DNA from: Paramacrobiotus metropolitanus
Lineage: Eukaryota; Tardigrada; Eutardigrada; Parachela; Macrobiotidae
NCBI RefSeq assembly: GCF_019649055.1
Contig: NW_026570237.1
Span: 1,054,001-1,118,000, forward strand
DNA length: 64,000 bases
Direction of reading: 5' to 3'
The notes under the pieces: model-generated
Database searches by the model: none
Told to the model about the DNA's origin: nothing
Seen by the model: only the letters and a program-made list of their open reading frames with translations
Program-made: the position numbers and the translations under genes
In this document: piece by piece, positions 10,553-19,027 of the stretch
Position numbering within the stretch: the stretch's first letter is position 1
Layout of the letters: each line of letters starts with the position of its first letter

Positions 10553-10734
10553 CACAGTGCGATAAACTGGTTGCGCAGTGGGGAAAGGATTCCAAAGAAA
10601 CTGACCAAGTCGGCATGACGCACGAGGAGAAGTTGGAAGAACCCGTATTCACTCTAACACAGTGCGAGAAATTAGTTGCACATTGTCCCAATAGATCAAA
10701 GGATGCCTTTACTTGGCCAGAAGACATCTTTTAA
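10492..10734 (+). CDS. ORF with duplicated TLTQCxKLVA motif, possibly the C-terminus of the TBP-like protein
   Basis: 80 codons from ATG, but the frame is open from about 10429. It contains two copies of EP-x2-TLTQC-x-KLVA (EEPALTLTQCDKLVAQ and EEPVFTLTQCEKLVAH). This reads as natural protein, whereas the overlapping TBP frame becomes Arg-rich here. Either a separate small gene or the true end of the TBP-like gene displaced by a frameshift. Confidence 0.45.
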   Translation: MEEWLQAIEKCGKEEPALTLTQCDKLVAQWGKDSKETDQVGMTHEEKLEEPVFTLTQCEKLVAHCPNRSKDAFTWPEDIF

Positions 10735-11082
10735 ATGTACTGATTCGATGTGCACTGTTCATACTTTTGCGTAGTTTTTTATGTCGCAAACTTGTAGTTT
10801 TTTGATTTGCTTTTTCCATAGACTTTGCATGTAATAATGTGACTTTCCTTGCACTTTTCCGATTGCAATTTTGGTAGTTTATTGAACACATTTTTCTAAT
10901 ACGAAAAACTCCCGTTTTTATCCTGAAAAAATGTTAAAAAAGAGAGCTGAATGCTCCAAATCGGTGGTAGTTTTAACTTGTCTGCGGCCAGGTTGAATCT
11001 ACTGCTGTTTTGGGAATTTGCTCATTAAGCCAATCTTCAAATCAGAATCACATGCAACCATTAAAATACTGTTTTTGGGGAA
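10735..11082 (+). other. intergenic region holding structured element b
   Basis: No ORF is supported. A/T-rich, with structured element b at 10926-11015; the ATPase start follows at 11083. The leader just upstream of that ATG contains ttaaaatac, a weak TATA-like site. Confidence 0.5.
10926..11015 (+). promoter_or_regulatory. structured intergenic element, copy b
   Basis: gagctgaatgctccaaat, aacttgtctgcggccaggtt and ttttggg in the same order as copy a. Hairpin 1 is GAGC/GCTC (GGGC/GCCC in a and c) and hairpin 2 is AACTTG/CAGGTT (AGCTTG/CAGGCT in a), so paired positions changed together. It lies upstream of the long late gene cluster that starts with the ATPase. Confidence 0.7.
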
Positions 11083-11711
11083 ATGGAACGAGTAAACTTT
11101 GATTTTCGCTTCAAAACACCATGCTCGGTGTATGTGTGCGGACCAACAATGTCTGGTAAATCTACTTTGATAATGGAGTTACTTAAAGCACCGCATGCTC
11201 AATTTTACCCGTGTCCGAAACGTATAGTATACGCGTACGGAACTTGGCAGAATTCGTTCAAAGAATTTCCTTCGTCAATTGAATTAGTCTCTGACTATAA
11301 CAAACTGTTCGATGATGGATTTTTCAACCCAAATGTCCCAACGTTACTAATACTTGACGATCTAATGGAAGAATTAGCCAACAATGTAAAAGCCTCAACA
11401 CTTTTCACGCGAGATGTGCACCATAAGAATGTCACTGCTGTATTTATATCGCAGAACTTGTTCAAACAAGGGAAAAGCATGCGCGACATTGCTTTGAATG
11501 CCCAGTACTTGATTTTGTTCAAAGTGTGAGAGACATCCAGCAAATTCGTGTGCTGAGTCGACAACTAGGAATGAAACATTTGGAAAATGCGTACAAAAAG
11601 GCCATTAAGGAACAGTACGGCTATTTGATTGTAAATTTACGACCTGAAACTCCGGACAACTTGCGACTTCAATCACATATTTTTGCTCATCGACGCATTT
11701 ATACAGAATGA
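11083..11711 (+). pseudogene. FtsK/HerA-type genome-packaging ATPase, frameshifted
   Basis: Motor that loads DNA into the capsid. Walker A GPTMSGKST is at residues 20-28, Walker B LLILDDLM at about 87-94, and the downstream FISQNLF is typical of the viral A32-like/HerA family. The first frame ends at TGA 11527-11529. Homologous sequence (RDIQQIRVLSRQLG onward) continues in another frame to TGA 11709-11711, which overlaps the next ATG. A single indel near 11515-11527 explains this. No intron of plausible size fits. Either a decayed gene, an assembly error or recoding. Confidence 0.85.
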
Positions 11712-12028
11712 ATCCAAGTGAAATCTTTGACATAGTGCGAGCGCTGCAAGCTATGTCACCCATTCAGCGTAGAGGCTTTTTTGCACATTGCACAAAGAAA
11801 CAAGTCAATGCCATGGAAGAGGCATGTTTGAATCTGTTGAAGAATCCAAGTGGTCTAAGCAAATCACAACTCCAGCAAGCGAGAAAGTATGCAGCAAGCA
11901 TTAAGCGACTGGCCAGCCGTGATACGCCGCGAAAACGAAAACAGCAGATTTTACAGCAAAGAGGTGGATTTCTCGGTGCTTTATTGCCAATTTTAGGAAC
12001 GCTATTATCTACATTCATAGCAAAATGA
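11708..12028 (+). CDS. small basic protein with hydrophobic GG-containing tail (106 aa)
   Basis: Helical N-terminal part, a basic stretch TPRKRKQQ, then RGGFLGALLPILGTLLSTFI at the C-terminus. A protein of this size, charge and tail regularly sits between ATPase and capsid genes in Polintons/adintoviruses and is thought to be a virion core or membrane-active component. The Gly-Gly motif before the hydrophobic tail could be a protease-processing site. ATGA overlaps at both ends join it to its neighbours. Confidence 0.65.
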   Translation: MNPSEIFDIVRALQAMSPIQRRGFFAHCTKKQVNAMEEACLNLLKNPSGLSKSQLQQARKYAASIKRLASRDTPRKRKQQILQQRGGFLGALLPILGTLLSTFIAK

Positions 12029-13112
12029 AGACATTCGTGCTCGTACCGGAGAGCGAATACAATACGGTGATGAAACCGTGTCCAACACCATGGACAAAGG
12101 CCTATCAAATTAGCAGTGAGATTGAGAGGCATTTAACACAAGGTCCAAAGACCAGTGCCGAACACAAACTTGTTGATTCATCAAATCAATGCCGCAGACA
12201 TTTGTACAAACCCCAAACCATGCAGATATTCCGCCTGTGCCAGCTAGTTCACGTGTTACTTATGATCACGCAGCACAAGTGGATACCGCACCGCTATTTG
12301 AATATGTTGCTGCGCCCAAACCTTTCATGGCAGACAGTCAAACACAATCGGACCCTATACAGCCAACAGTTCATTACATCGAAAAGGATCCTGTTTATTA
12401 TCCTGTTCCAGTCCCGCAGTATATCAGTGCACCGGGCAAGTCTGTTGTGCGGCATGTTTATAAACCTCAACCTAAAAATAAGCGGATATCTAAGCAGAAC
12501 CGTGCGAAAAATGCAGCCAGTACAATGCGTCATCCAAATGTGTCTACGATTACCAAAGGACCTGCATTGCCTGCCATCACATACGGCAATCAAAATCCGC
12601 AGCTGGTGTATCAGAATCCTCCATTGCTTCCAGCTGGCAATCCGTACTGGGAAATACGCAGTCCTTCGCCTACATTGGCTTTGGCTGACAACACGTCTGT
12701 ACCAAATGTAGAATGGCCGGACAGCGATGATGATTTATCATCTTCGTATGCATTAGCTCCGCAGCCGCAGTACCGTCTTTAACGCACGAGCAGCCGCAGT
12801 TGCCCAGCAGTGCAAGTCGAAAAGCAATCACATATGCGCAGCCACAATTGCCGGCGTCTCACCAACTGGAGGCTTGACTCTATGCGCAGCCGAATTGCAG
12901 CACCTGCTGCCAGAAAATCACCACATATGAGCAAGCCCGTTTGCCAGCACCTGCGGCCGAAAAGCACTACATATGAGCAAGCCAGTTTGCCAGCACCAGC
13001 TACCAAGCCAGCATTGACATATAGGGCGCCAAATAAAATTTCGGTCCCGGCAATCTTATATAAGCCCGATGAAATGTTTACAGCACGCAGCAAGAAAGCA
13101 ACGGAACGATAA
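12025..13112 (+). pseudogene. Pro/Gln/Tyr-rich structural protein, broken into frames
   Basis: Starts MKTFVLVPESEYN at an ATG overlapping the previous stop, a start I associate with Polinton structural proteins. The natural frame changes near 12185 and runs to TAA 12780-12782 (Pro/Tyr/Gln-rich, acidic end WPDSDDDLSSS). Past the stop, repeats of the type TYEQARLPAPA continue in shifting frames to about 13112, with tandem nucleotide copies at about 12925-13010. I take this as one repeat-tailed gene with at least two disruptions. Function is unknown; its place between core protein and integrase suggests a virion component. Confidence 0.5.
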
Positions 13113-14089
13113 ACAGGCTCCACAAAGATCAAGTTGAAATACAGCAGTCAACAGACACCTATACCGAGCATCGACCGTACCGCTCAAAATTCAAACGGAG
13201 GAAAATTGTCTGTGTCGGTGTAAACGATCAACATCAAATTGATCTTGCCGATATGCAGAAATTTCACAAAGAGAACGACGGAGTAAAGTATCTGTTAACA
13301 TGCATTGACTGTTTTTCGCGATATGCATGGGCCATTCCTGTGAAATCAAAAAAACCAAGTGAGATTGTTCGAGCGTTGGAAAAAATCTACAGAGACTTAC
13401 GTACACCACCACTGCGGTGTCAGAGCGATAATGGAAAGGAATTTACAGCCAAGGAAGTGAGAGATTTTCTTCGCGACTGTGGAGTTACTTTCTTTACCAC
13501 AAAGAACGATGACATAAAGTGTGCAATGGTGGAGCGCTTCAATAGAACACTCAAGGACAGACTTTACGTTTACATGACAGAGAAGCAGACATACCGATAC
13601 CTGGATGTGCTAGACGATGTGGTCACAGCATATAATAATAGCGTGCACTCTGCTACCGGTTTTGCGCCAAGTGAAGTGGACGTGCAAGAAGCTCGCGTGA
13701 TTCGGGGTAAAATGCTTGAGGAAGATGAAAAGGATACAATTAAACCTCCTGTTTTTGCTGTTGGAGATTATGTGCGACTTGCCAAAAAGAAACTTACGTT
13801 TGAGAAAGGATATGAAACAAACTACACGGAAGAGCTTTTCAAAATAATAAAAGTTATTAAGAAAGGAAAGCAGTGGTTGTATGCAGTTGAAGATTTGTCT
13901 AGTGAAGAAGTTGACGGCTTGTTCTATGGTCAAGAGCTGTCGAAATTTATTATGACTGTACGACCAGGTCATAAAATATCACGCATATTAAGGACGAGAA
14001 AGCATAAGGGAAAGGAACAATATCTCGTGCGATGGTATGGTTACGGACCAGCTTATGATTCATGGGAAAATAAGGAGAATCTACAATGA
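13073..14089 (+). CDS. retroviral-type (rve) integrase with C-terminal chromodomain
   Basis: Inserts the element into host DNA. The catalytic acids lie in QIDLADM (about 13238), CQSDNGKEF (about 13424) and MVERFNRTLK (about 13529), giving a D,D-x34-E layout. A C-terminal chromodomain (YLVRWYGYGPAYDSWENKENL region, about 14018-14086) could steer insertion to modified histones. The frame is open from 13073, but no ATG precedes the first catalytic Asp; the first ATG (13253) lies just after it. Either an upstream exon supplies the start or the N-terminus is lost. The TGA stop overlaps the next ATG (14086). Confidence 0.9.
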   Translation, partial: NVYSTQQESNGTINRLHKDQVEIQQSTDTYTEHRPYRSKFKRRKIVCVGVNDQHQIDLADMQKFHKENDGVKYLLTCIDCFSRYAWAIPVKSKKPSEIVRALEKIYRDLRTPPLRCQSDNGKEFTAKEVRDFLRDCGVTFFTTKNDDIKCAMVERFNRTLKDRLYVYMTEKQTYRYLDVLDDVVTAYNNSVHSATGFAPSEVDVQEARVIRGKMLEEDEKDTIKPPVFAVGDYVRLAKKKLTFEKGYETNYTEELFKIIKVIKKGKQWLYAVEDLSSEEVDGLFYGQELSKFIMTVRPGHKISRILRTRKHKGKEQYLVRWYGYGPAYDSWENKENLQ

Positions 14090-14925
14090 GTTTTTACATG
14101 TCATTACCAAGTTCTGCATCCAAGACGATATTCCCGGATAATCGTCCTGGCTGCTATACGACACAACTTATCCGTTCAATTGACTTGGATGGAGAATGGG
14201 AAGTTGGACTTTCTGAACTAATTCTCCCGCCAATGGAGATGCGTTTTCAGTCAGATCTAAAGGTTGGCATAAGCAAACCATATTTGCCGACTTTTGAAGT
14301 GCGTACGCTCCCAAAGAAATTATTCTACAGAGATGAATACGATTTAATCAGTAGCGTAAACGAAATGCTCACATACAATCCGCGTTTCGCTCGCAACTTG
14401 GACTTTCGCTACAGCCACCACGACTTGATTAACAGAGAGCCTAAAGACTTACCCCAAACAACGGAAGACGAAAAAAAGCAGTATGAAAAACTCCCTTTTG
14501 CAGCCATCAAAATTCAAGGAGATCATGGACAGCTTTTCGTGCGTGGTGACAGTCAAGTTATATTTGAAGGAGCGGAGTATACACGTGCCCTTGGATTACA
14601 CAATAACTATCCTTATATGGGGATTGAAAAGGAACCTTTCGTGTTACGTCCACCCAAACATTGTCGCATTGTGAACATTTACTGTGATTTAGTGGAATAT
14701 CAACTCGTAGGGGATGCAATGGTCCCTGTTCTGCGCACACTGTGTACCGAAGCCAGTTCGTACGATGGTACTGTTCTGCGTTTTGAGAATCCACATTACT
14801 TGCCTGTACAAAAACAGACATTTAGCACAGTGGAGATTGAAGTGACTGACGACAGAGGAGAAGAAATACGATTTCATAGCGGAGTAGCAGTGATTAAGTT
14901 ACATTTCAGACCAAAAAGATATTAA
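14086..14925 (+). CDS. minor capsid (penton-like) protein, 279 aa
   Basis: The start SFYMSLPSSASKTIFPDNRP and the following LDGEWEVGLSELILPP match the N-terminus typical of Polinton minor capsid proteins, predicted to be single jelly-rolls forming the pentons. The length fits the family. The frame is intact, with ATGA overlap to the integrase and only 2 bp to the next gene. Confidence 0.85.
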   Translation: MSFYMSLPSSASKTIFPDNRPGCYTTQLIRSIDLDGEWEVGLSELILPPMEMRFQSDLKVGISKPYLPTFEVRTLPKKLFYRDEYDLISSVNEMLTYNPRFARNLDFRYSHHDLINREPKDLPQTTEDEKKQYEKLPFAAIKIQGDHGQLFVRGDSQVIFEGAEYTRALGLHNNYPYMGIEKEPFVLRPPKHCRIVNIYCDLVEYQLVGDAMVPVLRTLCTEASSYDGTVLRFENPHYLPVQKQTFSTVEIEVTDDRGEEIRFHSGVAVIKLHFRPKRY

Positions 14926-14927
14926 CC

Positions 14928-15191
14928 ATGGTACTGAAAGAGCACCGTTTCAGCGAATCTCGCTACACAGATTTATTTGCCAAACAGCATGGCTTCGGTA
15001 TGCCAAAATACCGAGGCGCCCCAGTTATTGGTGGCAGCTTTTGGGGACGGGTGATTGGATTTGCTAAAGGTCTATTTAGCAAAGCTGCACCTTACATTTC
15101 AAGCCTTGTAACCAAAGCACAACCTCATATGAAGACAGTTGCTTCTAAAGCAGTAGGAGTCAGTCATAGACACAGCCGTGGAGAAAGTTAA
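14928..15191 (+). pseudogene. pVI-like small virion protein, tail displaced by frameshifts
   Basis: 87 residues including GAPVIGGSFWGRVIGFAKGL, resembling adenovirus pVI-like membrane-lytic/maturation proteins; the Gly-Gly could be a protease site followed by an amphipathic helix. The ORF stops at 15191, but a very basic stretch (RRRRQRV, KRKGTRKRTKRQ) ending in LAIDAIANRF lies in another frame at about 15240-15379, immediately before the major capsid gene. This suggests a longer original protein broken by indels, or two genes. Confidence 0.6.
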
Positions 15192-15387
15192 CAAAAGCTT
15201 AAAGAGTCCGCAAGCGAAGAAATGGGCATTAAGGAGGACGCAAACGACGACGACGACAACGAGTGCAAGGACACAAGGTCAAAACTCGCAGACAAGCAAA
15301 ACGCGTGACTAAACGTAAAGGGACAAGAAAACGAACCAAGCGACAGTTAGCCATCGACGCAATCGCCAACAGATTTTGACGACAATA

Positions 15388-16737
15388 ATGGCGATGATTG
15401 AAGCAAATTCGGAGCCTTCGATGCTTTTGGAAAACCATCTCTTTTACTTACCGGCAACACTAACAGAGAGATGGAACACAAAGGATTACGATATTGGACC
15501 CGCTCAAGCGACATTTGACTCAGCAAACGATATTGTTTTTACTATTGCTCCCTCTCTGAGCGAATTAGTGAGTTTGGCGGATATTAGATTTAAATGCGAC
15601 TTGCACGTTACGAATAAAGACGGCGCAGAATTGAAAGATTCGGACTGCTTGGCACCAATTAACAACATTTTGCACAGCCTGTTCCAGTCGGTTACTGTTA
15701 CCATCGGTGGTCGGAACGTCACGGATACAAGCACGTTGTATCACTATCGTGCATATCTGGAATCATTGCTGGGTTTTACGGATCAGGCTCAAAAATCACA
15801 ACTTACCCTATCGGGATTTGTATTGGATAATAACTGGGAGAAAAAGCCTGGTCATGTTACAGATGCAACAACAAAAGTCAATCGTTTCTGTAGCGACGGA
15901 TCGAACAAAAGACGGGATTGGCTACAGAGTATGAAACCGTTGCAGTTGTCAGGCAAACTTCACTGTGACCTGTTTCAACAAGATAAGCCACTCTTGCCCG
16001 GAGTCGAGCTCACAATTAAATTGGTGCGGAACAAGAACGAAGTGGTTTTTGTTGCTGACAGTGATAGCAACGCCCCAAAAATGGTGGCTATCAGAAATCC
16101 GCGCTTGCAAGTAAGGAAATATGAACCGTCTCCAGATTATTTTACAGCCTTGAGCAAAGAACTATTTAGCACCACATCAAAATATCACATTGAGCGTGTG
16201 GTAATGCGTGAACATACATTGATTCTTGGACAGCAACAAGCTGTTTGGTCCAATATTGTTATGGGTCAGCTCCCGAAAATAATGATTTTTGGCATTGTAC
16301 CGAGCCGATCGTTTGCTGGTGAATACGGATCATCCCCATTTAACTTTACACATTTCAACTTAACCAACATCGTGGCCGAGATTGACGGTCAGCTGTTTCC
16401 CACACAAGGCTACAGCTTAAACTATGAGAAGGGTAGTTCGATACAAGGCTATGAAGGTCTGTTGGACACACTTGAACGTCTCAACGAGGGAGCAGGTGAA
16501 TTGCCAATAGACCGTGAACAGTACAACAAGGGTGGATTCTGCCTGTACGGATTTGATTTTACGCGTGGACACACAGGACGAGGGGCAATGTCCCTGTCCC
16601 GCCATGGGAATTTGAATATACACATGAAATTCGCCAAAGGTTTAGAAGAAAATGCGGTGTGTGTAGCCATGTTGGTGTTCGATAACGTGATCGAAATTAA
16701 CAACAACCGTCAGGTTATCTTTGATTTTGCACCATGA
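15388..16737 (+). CDS. major capsid protein (double jelly-roll), 449 aa
   Basis: Intact. Contains motifs typical of Polinton/adintovirus hexon proteins: RWNTKDYDIGP near the N-terminus, LAPINNILHSLFQSV, TSTLYHYRAYLESLLGF, FDFTRGHTGRGAMSLSRHGN, and C-terminal LVFDNVIEINNNRQVIFDFAP-type sequence. The length fits a double jelly-roll capsid. I chose the first ATG (15388). Its TGA stop overlaps the protease ATG (16734). Confidence 0.92.
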   Translation: MAMIEANSEPSMLLENHLFYLPATLTERWNTKDYDIGPAQATFDSANDIVFTIAPSLSELVSLADIRFKCDLHVTNKDGAELKDSDCLAPINNILHSLFQSVTVTIGGRNVTDTSTLYHYRAYLESLLGFTDQAQKSQLTLSGFVLDNNWEKKPGHVTDATTKVNRFCSDGSNKRRDWLQSMKPLQLSGKLHCDLFQQDKPLLPGVELTIKLVRNKNEVVFVADSDSNAPKMVAIRNPRLQVRKYEPSPDYFTALSKELFSTTSKYHIERVVMREHTLILGQQQAVWSNIVMGQLPKIMIFGIVPSRSFAGEYGSSPFNFTHFNLTNIVAEIDGQLFPTQGYSLNYEKGSSIQGYEGLLDTLERLNEGAGELPIDREQYNKGGFCLYGFDFTRGHTGRGAMSLSRHGNLNIHMKFAKGLEENAVCVAMLVFDNVIEINNNRQVIFDFAP

Positions 16738-17231
16738 ACAACCTGCAAATCCAAGCCGCATAACAGAAGGACCCAAAAATCCGAGATATTTTTGTTGGAG
16801 TGTATTCTGCCAACACAATCCCAGACAAGGAATTTCCTGGTGCTTACATTGTCAACACAGAGGTGGACGGCAATCGCGGCGAGCACTGGGTTGCATTTTA
16901 CTGTGTAGCACCAGGTATACTGGAGGCGTTTGATTCGTACGGTGAAAATCCGGCCGTATACTCGCAGCATATTAAGAACTGGATCAGCGACGACTTTCTC
17001 ATTTTATCTAACACGGAGCGGCAAAGTGTAGACAGCACAGTCTGCGGTCAGTACTGCATGTTTTTTGTTACGCTACGTTGCTATGGATACTCATACAAGG
17101 ATGTCATGTCAGCACTAACCAAGCATAAAGGAGTGAACGATGTGTTCGTATGCAAGTTTATCAACAAGTTTTTCAGTATGCGAACACGAGTAAAAGACCG
17201 CAACTTCATAAATGGACTTATCGCAAATTAA
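16734..17231 (+). pseudogene. adenovirus-type cysteine protease with early in-frame stop
   Basis: Capsid-maturation protease. The catalytic His is in GEHWVAFY, the acidic partner in AFDSYG, and the nucleophile Cys with oxyanion Gln in STVCGQYCMFF. The ATG at 16734 overlaps the capsid stop, but codon 10 is TAA (16761-16763). The frame then continues with family-like sequence (IFVGVYSANTIP) to 17231, and no useful downstream ATG exists before the catalytic core. Probably a recent nonsense mutation. Confidence 0.87.
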
Positions 17232-17427
17232 CAAAAAGCAGGTCGTGGCCACCTTGTTCTGGGTGGTCATGTTTGGCCTTCTCATCAGTTTCTATTCCCT
17301 GCAAATCTATCAATCCATTAAGGGAAACAGAAACATTACGGAAATTGATATTAAAGCGTCAAAAGACGTGACAGAAGCGTTCCTGAATACCATGATGCTG
17401 ACGGATACCAATAAATCAACAAGCTAA
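17212..17427 (+). CDS. small single-pass membrane protein 1 (71 aa)
   Basis: One predicted transmembrane segment (about residues 11-31, VVATLFWVVMFGLLISFYSL), short basic N-terminus and polar C-terminus. Overlaps the protease end by 20 bp. No family recognised. It sits in the late cluster, so a virion membrane, entry or egress role is possible but unproven. Confidence 0.6.
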   Translation: MDLSQINKKQVVATLFWVVMFGLLISFYSLQIYQSIKGNRNITEIDIKASKDVTEAFLNTMMLTDTNKSTS

Positions 17428-17428
17428 T

Positions 17429-17650
17429 ATGGATAAAAAGGATTTCATCTTCTACTGTATTATTTCCACATTGTGTCTCATTTTGTGGACACTGGAAGTG
17501 TACGTTCAAATTAGGATGACATCACAGCTGCCCAGCGATCCGATCATGATTCCCGAGGCCATGTTCAACAAAATCTTCCATAACGTGACTAGCATGCTGG
17601 GAGGAAAACAAATATACAGACTAACTGGTTACGGACCACTGACCGTTTAG
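17429..17650 (+). CDS. small single-pass membrane protein 2 (73 aa)
   Basis: MDKKDF start, then one transmembrane segment (about residues 5-25, FIFYCIISTLCLILWTLEVY), then a polar tail with one NVT sequon. Starts one base after the stop of membrane protein 1 and has a similar layout, so the two may be a duplicated pair. Last gene of the late cluster. Confidence 0.6.
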   Translation: MDKKDFIFYCIISTLCLILWTLEVYVQIRMTSQLPSDPIMIPEAMFNKIFHNVTSMLGGKQIYRLTGYGPLTV

Positions 17651-17662
17651 ACAAGTGGCAGA

Positions 17663-17668
17663 AATAAA
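17663..17668 (+). terminator. poly(A) signal of the late cluster
   Basis: aataaa 13 bp after the last stop. No AATAAA was noticed between the late genes upstream, which fits one long transcript from about 11083. Confidence 0.55.
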
Positions 17669-17802
17669 GCTGATGAAACTGTGTAAATTCATGAAGGTAA
17701 GAAGGTCAGAAGTCAAACTGTAAACTGCTTTGTACATCACAACGGTTGACATTCTGTCTATTTATAAGCTGTATGATTTTTCTCCATTCTAGAACACTGA
17801 GA

Positions 17803-18267
17803 ATGCCTCTAGACGCCATGTCTGTTTGCAAGGAGGAGAACGGTGTAAAGTATTTTCGCTTCAGCGACACTCTTCGTATGGAATGGCGTGTAGCTAACAA
17901 GTCATTTTTACTTGTGCGGGTCAGTCCAGGCGGTCCTGCAGATGACGATGAGACCAATGCTGGGTGTGAGCAGTGTATTGAGAGCATGGAAGAATACGAC
18001 GTGCGTGTGGCTCGGAAATTCATCAGAATGGAGTTGAGCGGTGAAATGATCCAGACGTTGAGAAAGTCCACTCTTAAATGGCAGCCTGTAGTTTGCGTGA
18101 TCGTGGATGGCGTGCGCAAAGAAATTTTCATCAAAGTGAATGGACGTGCGGTAAAAGAACAAGCACAGATCTGCATTATACGGCCAACCGATGGTGGACC
18201 ATTGGAACTTTCTGTGTTGGAGTTTCGAATCCTCTGCGCGACTCTAATGACATTGATTGATCAGTAA
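17803..18267 (+). CDS. PC4-like small protein 3 (154 aa)
   Basis: Opens with strand-like VKYFRFSDTLRMEWRVANKS, then ARKFIRMELSGEMIQTLRKS (the K/R-x-I-x-L-S-helix pattern) and a second half ending LELSVLEFRILCATLMTLID. The C-terminus is closely like protein 4 (VQFRGLCATLADIV). Upstream is a tattataag TATA-like site (about 17758) and a ttctag acceptor-like site, so a leader intron is possible. Confidence 0.65.
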   Translation: MPLDAMSVCKEENGVKYFRFSDTLRMEWRVANKSFLLVRVSPGGPADDDETNAGCEQCIESMEEYDVRVARKFIRMELSGEMIQTLRKSTLKWQPVVCVIVDGVRKEIFIKVNGRAVKEQAQICIIRPTDGGPLELSVLEFRILCATLMTLIDQ

Positions 18268-18413
18268 TAGTAAGCATAACAGTCAGAACTTAATGAGAAA
18301 AAGCACATAAGTTTTCAGGGTCAGATGTATAGCTGTTTTTGCATACACGTCGATATCAAGGAGGACTAGCAAAAAATAGTCATTTACAACATTTTCTGTC
18401 TTCAGCAGCAATC

Positions 18414-18860
18414 ATGGAGTCTGATGGGAACGACGATTCTTCTTTGCCGTTCTGCTGCAGTGTTGACGACATCTTGTGGTTTAGACTGAGTGATAATATT
18501 CGTATCGGTTTCAGACCACTAGATCAGCATCTTATTATCGCTTCATTGGTTACACATATATCCAGCTGGAGTCTTGTACGCACCGTCGGCGAGTATGACG
18601 ATACCGTCGTTAAACGCATGATAGAAATGCATGAAGACGATTCATTTCTTCGGCTGTGGAATCGTGCCATTACAACACGAAAAACTCAATGTTATCGGAT
18701 CAGAGATGCCACAGGAAAATCTGTTCGGATCCGCTTTAGACCACGCTGTTCGCAGACAGACTGCGTGCGCATCACTTGTGCCGGGAATGTGCCTTTGGAT
18801 CTAACTCTTGTTCAGTTTCGTGGACTATGTGCCACATTAGCCGATATTGTTACTTTGTAA
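18414..18860 (+). CDS. PC4-like small protein 4 (148 aa)
   Basis: Same architecture as protein 3: ILWFRLSDNIRIGFRPLDQH, then VVKRMIEMHEDDSFLRLW, then VRIRFRPRC and C-terminal LDLTLVQFRGLCATLADIV. ATG at 18414 follows an acceptor-like tcttcag. Its stop runs straight into the A-run of structured element c. Confidence 0.65.
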   Translation: MESDGNDDSSLPFCCSVDDILWFRLSDNIRIGFRPLDQHLIIASLVTHISSWSLVRTVGEYDDTVVKRMIEMHEDDSFLRLWNRAITTRKTQCYRIRDATGKSVRIRFRPRCSQTDCVRITCAGNVPLDLTLVQFRGLCATLADIVTL

Positions 18861-18965
18861 AAAAAAAAAAAAAAAAGAAAAAAGAGGGCGCTGCCCCAAA
18901 TTAGTGACGGTCTTAGCTTGTCAGAATAATTGACGGACAAGCTGACATCGTTGCTATTTTGGGAA
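18859..18965 (+). promoter_or_regulatory. structured intergenic element, copy c
   Basis: gggcgctgccccaaat, then agcttgtc with its perfect complement gacaagct 13 bp downstream, then attttggga. Same order as copies a and b; here the second hairpin has eight perfect pairs. Upstream of the fifth PC4-like gene. Confidence 0.7.
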
Positions 18966-19027
18966 CCTTCTTTGCATTAAGGAGACACACACACACATAC
19001 ACAGTTAGCAAAACTACTACTGCTAAT

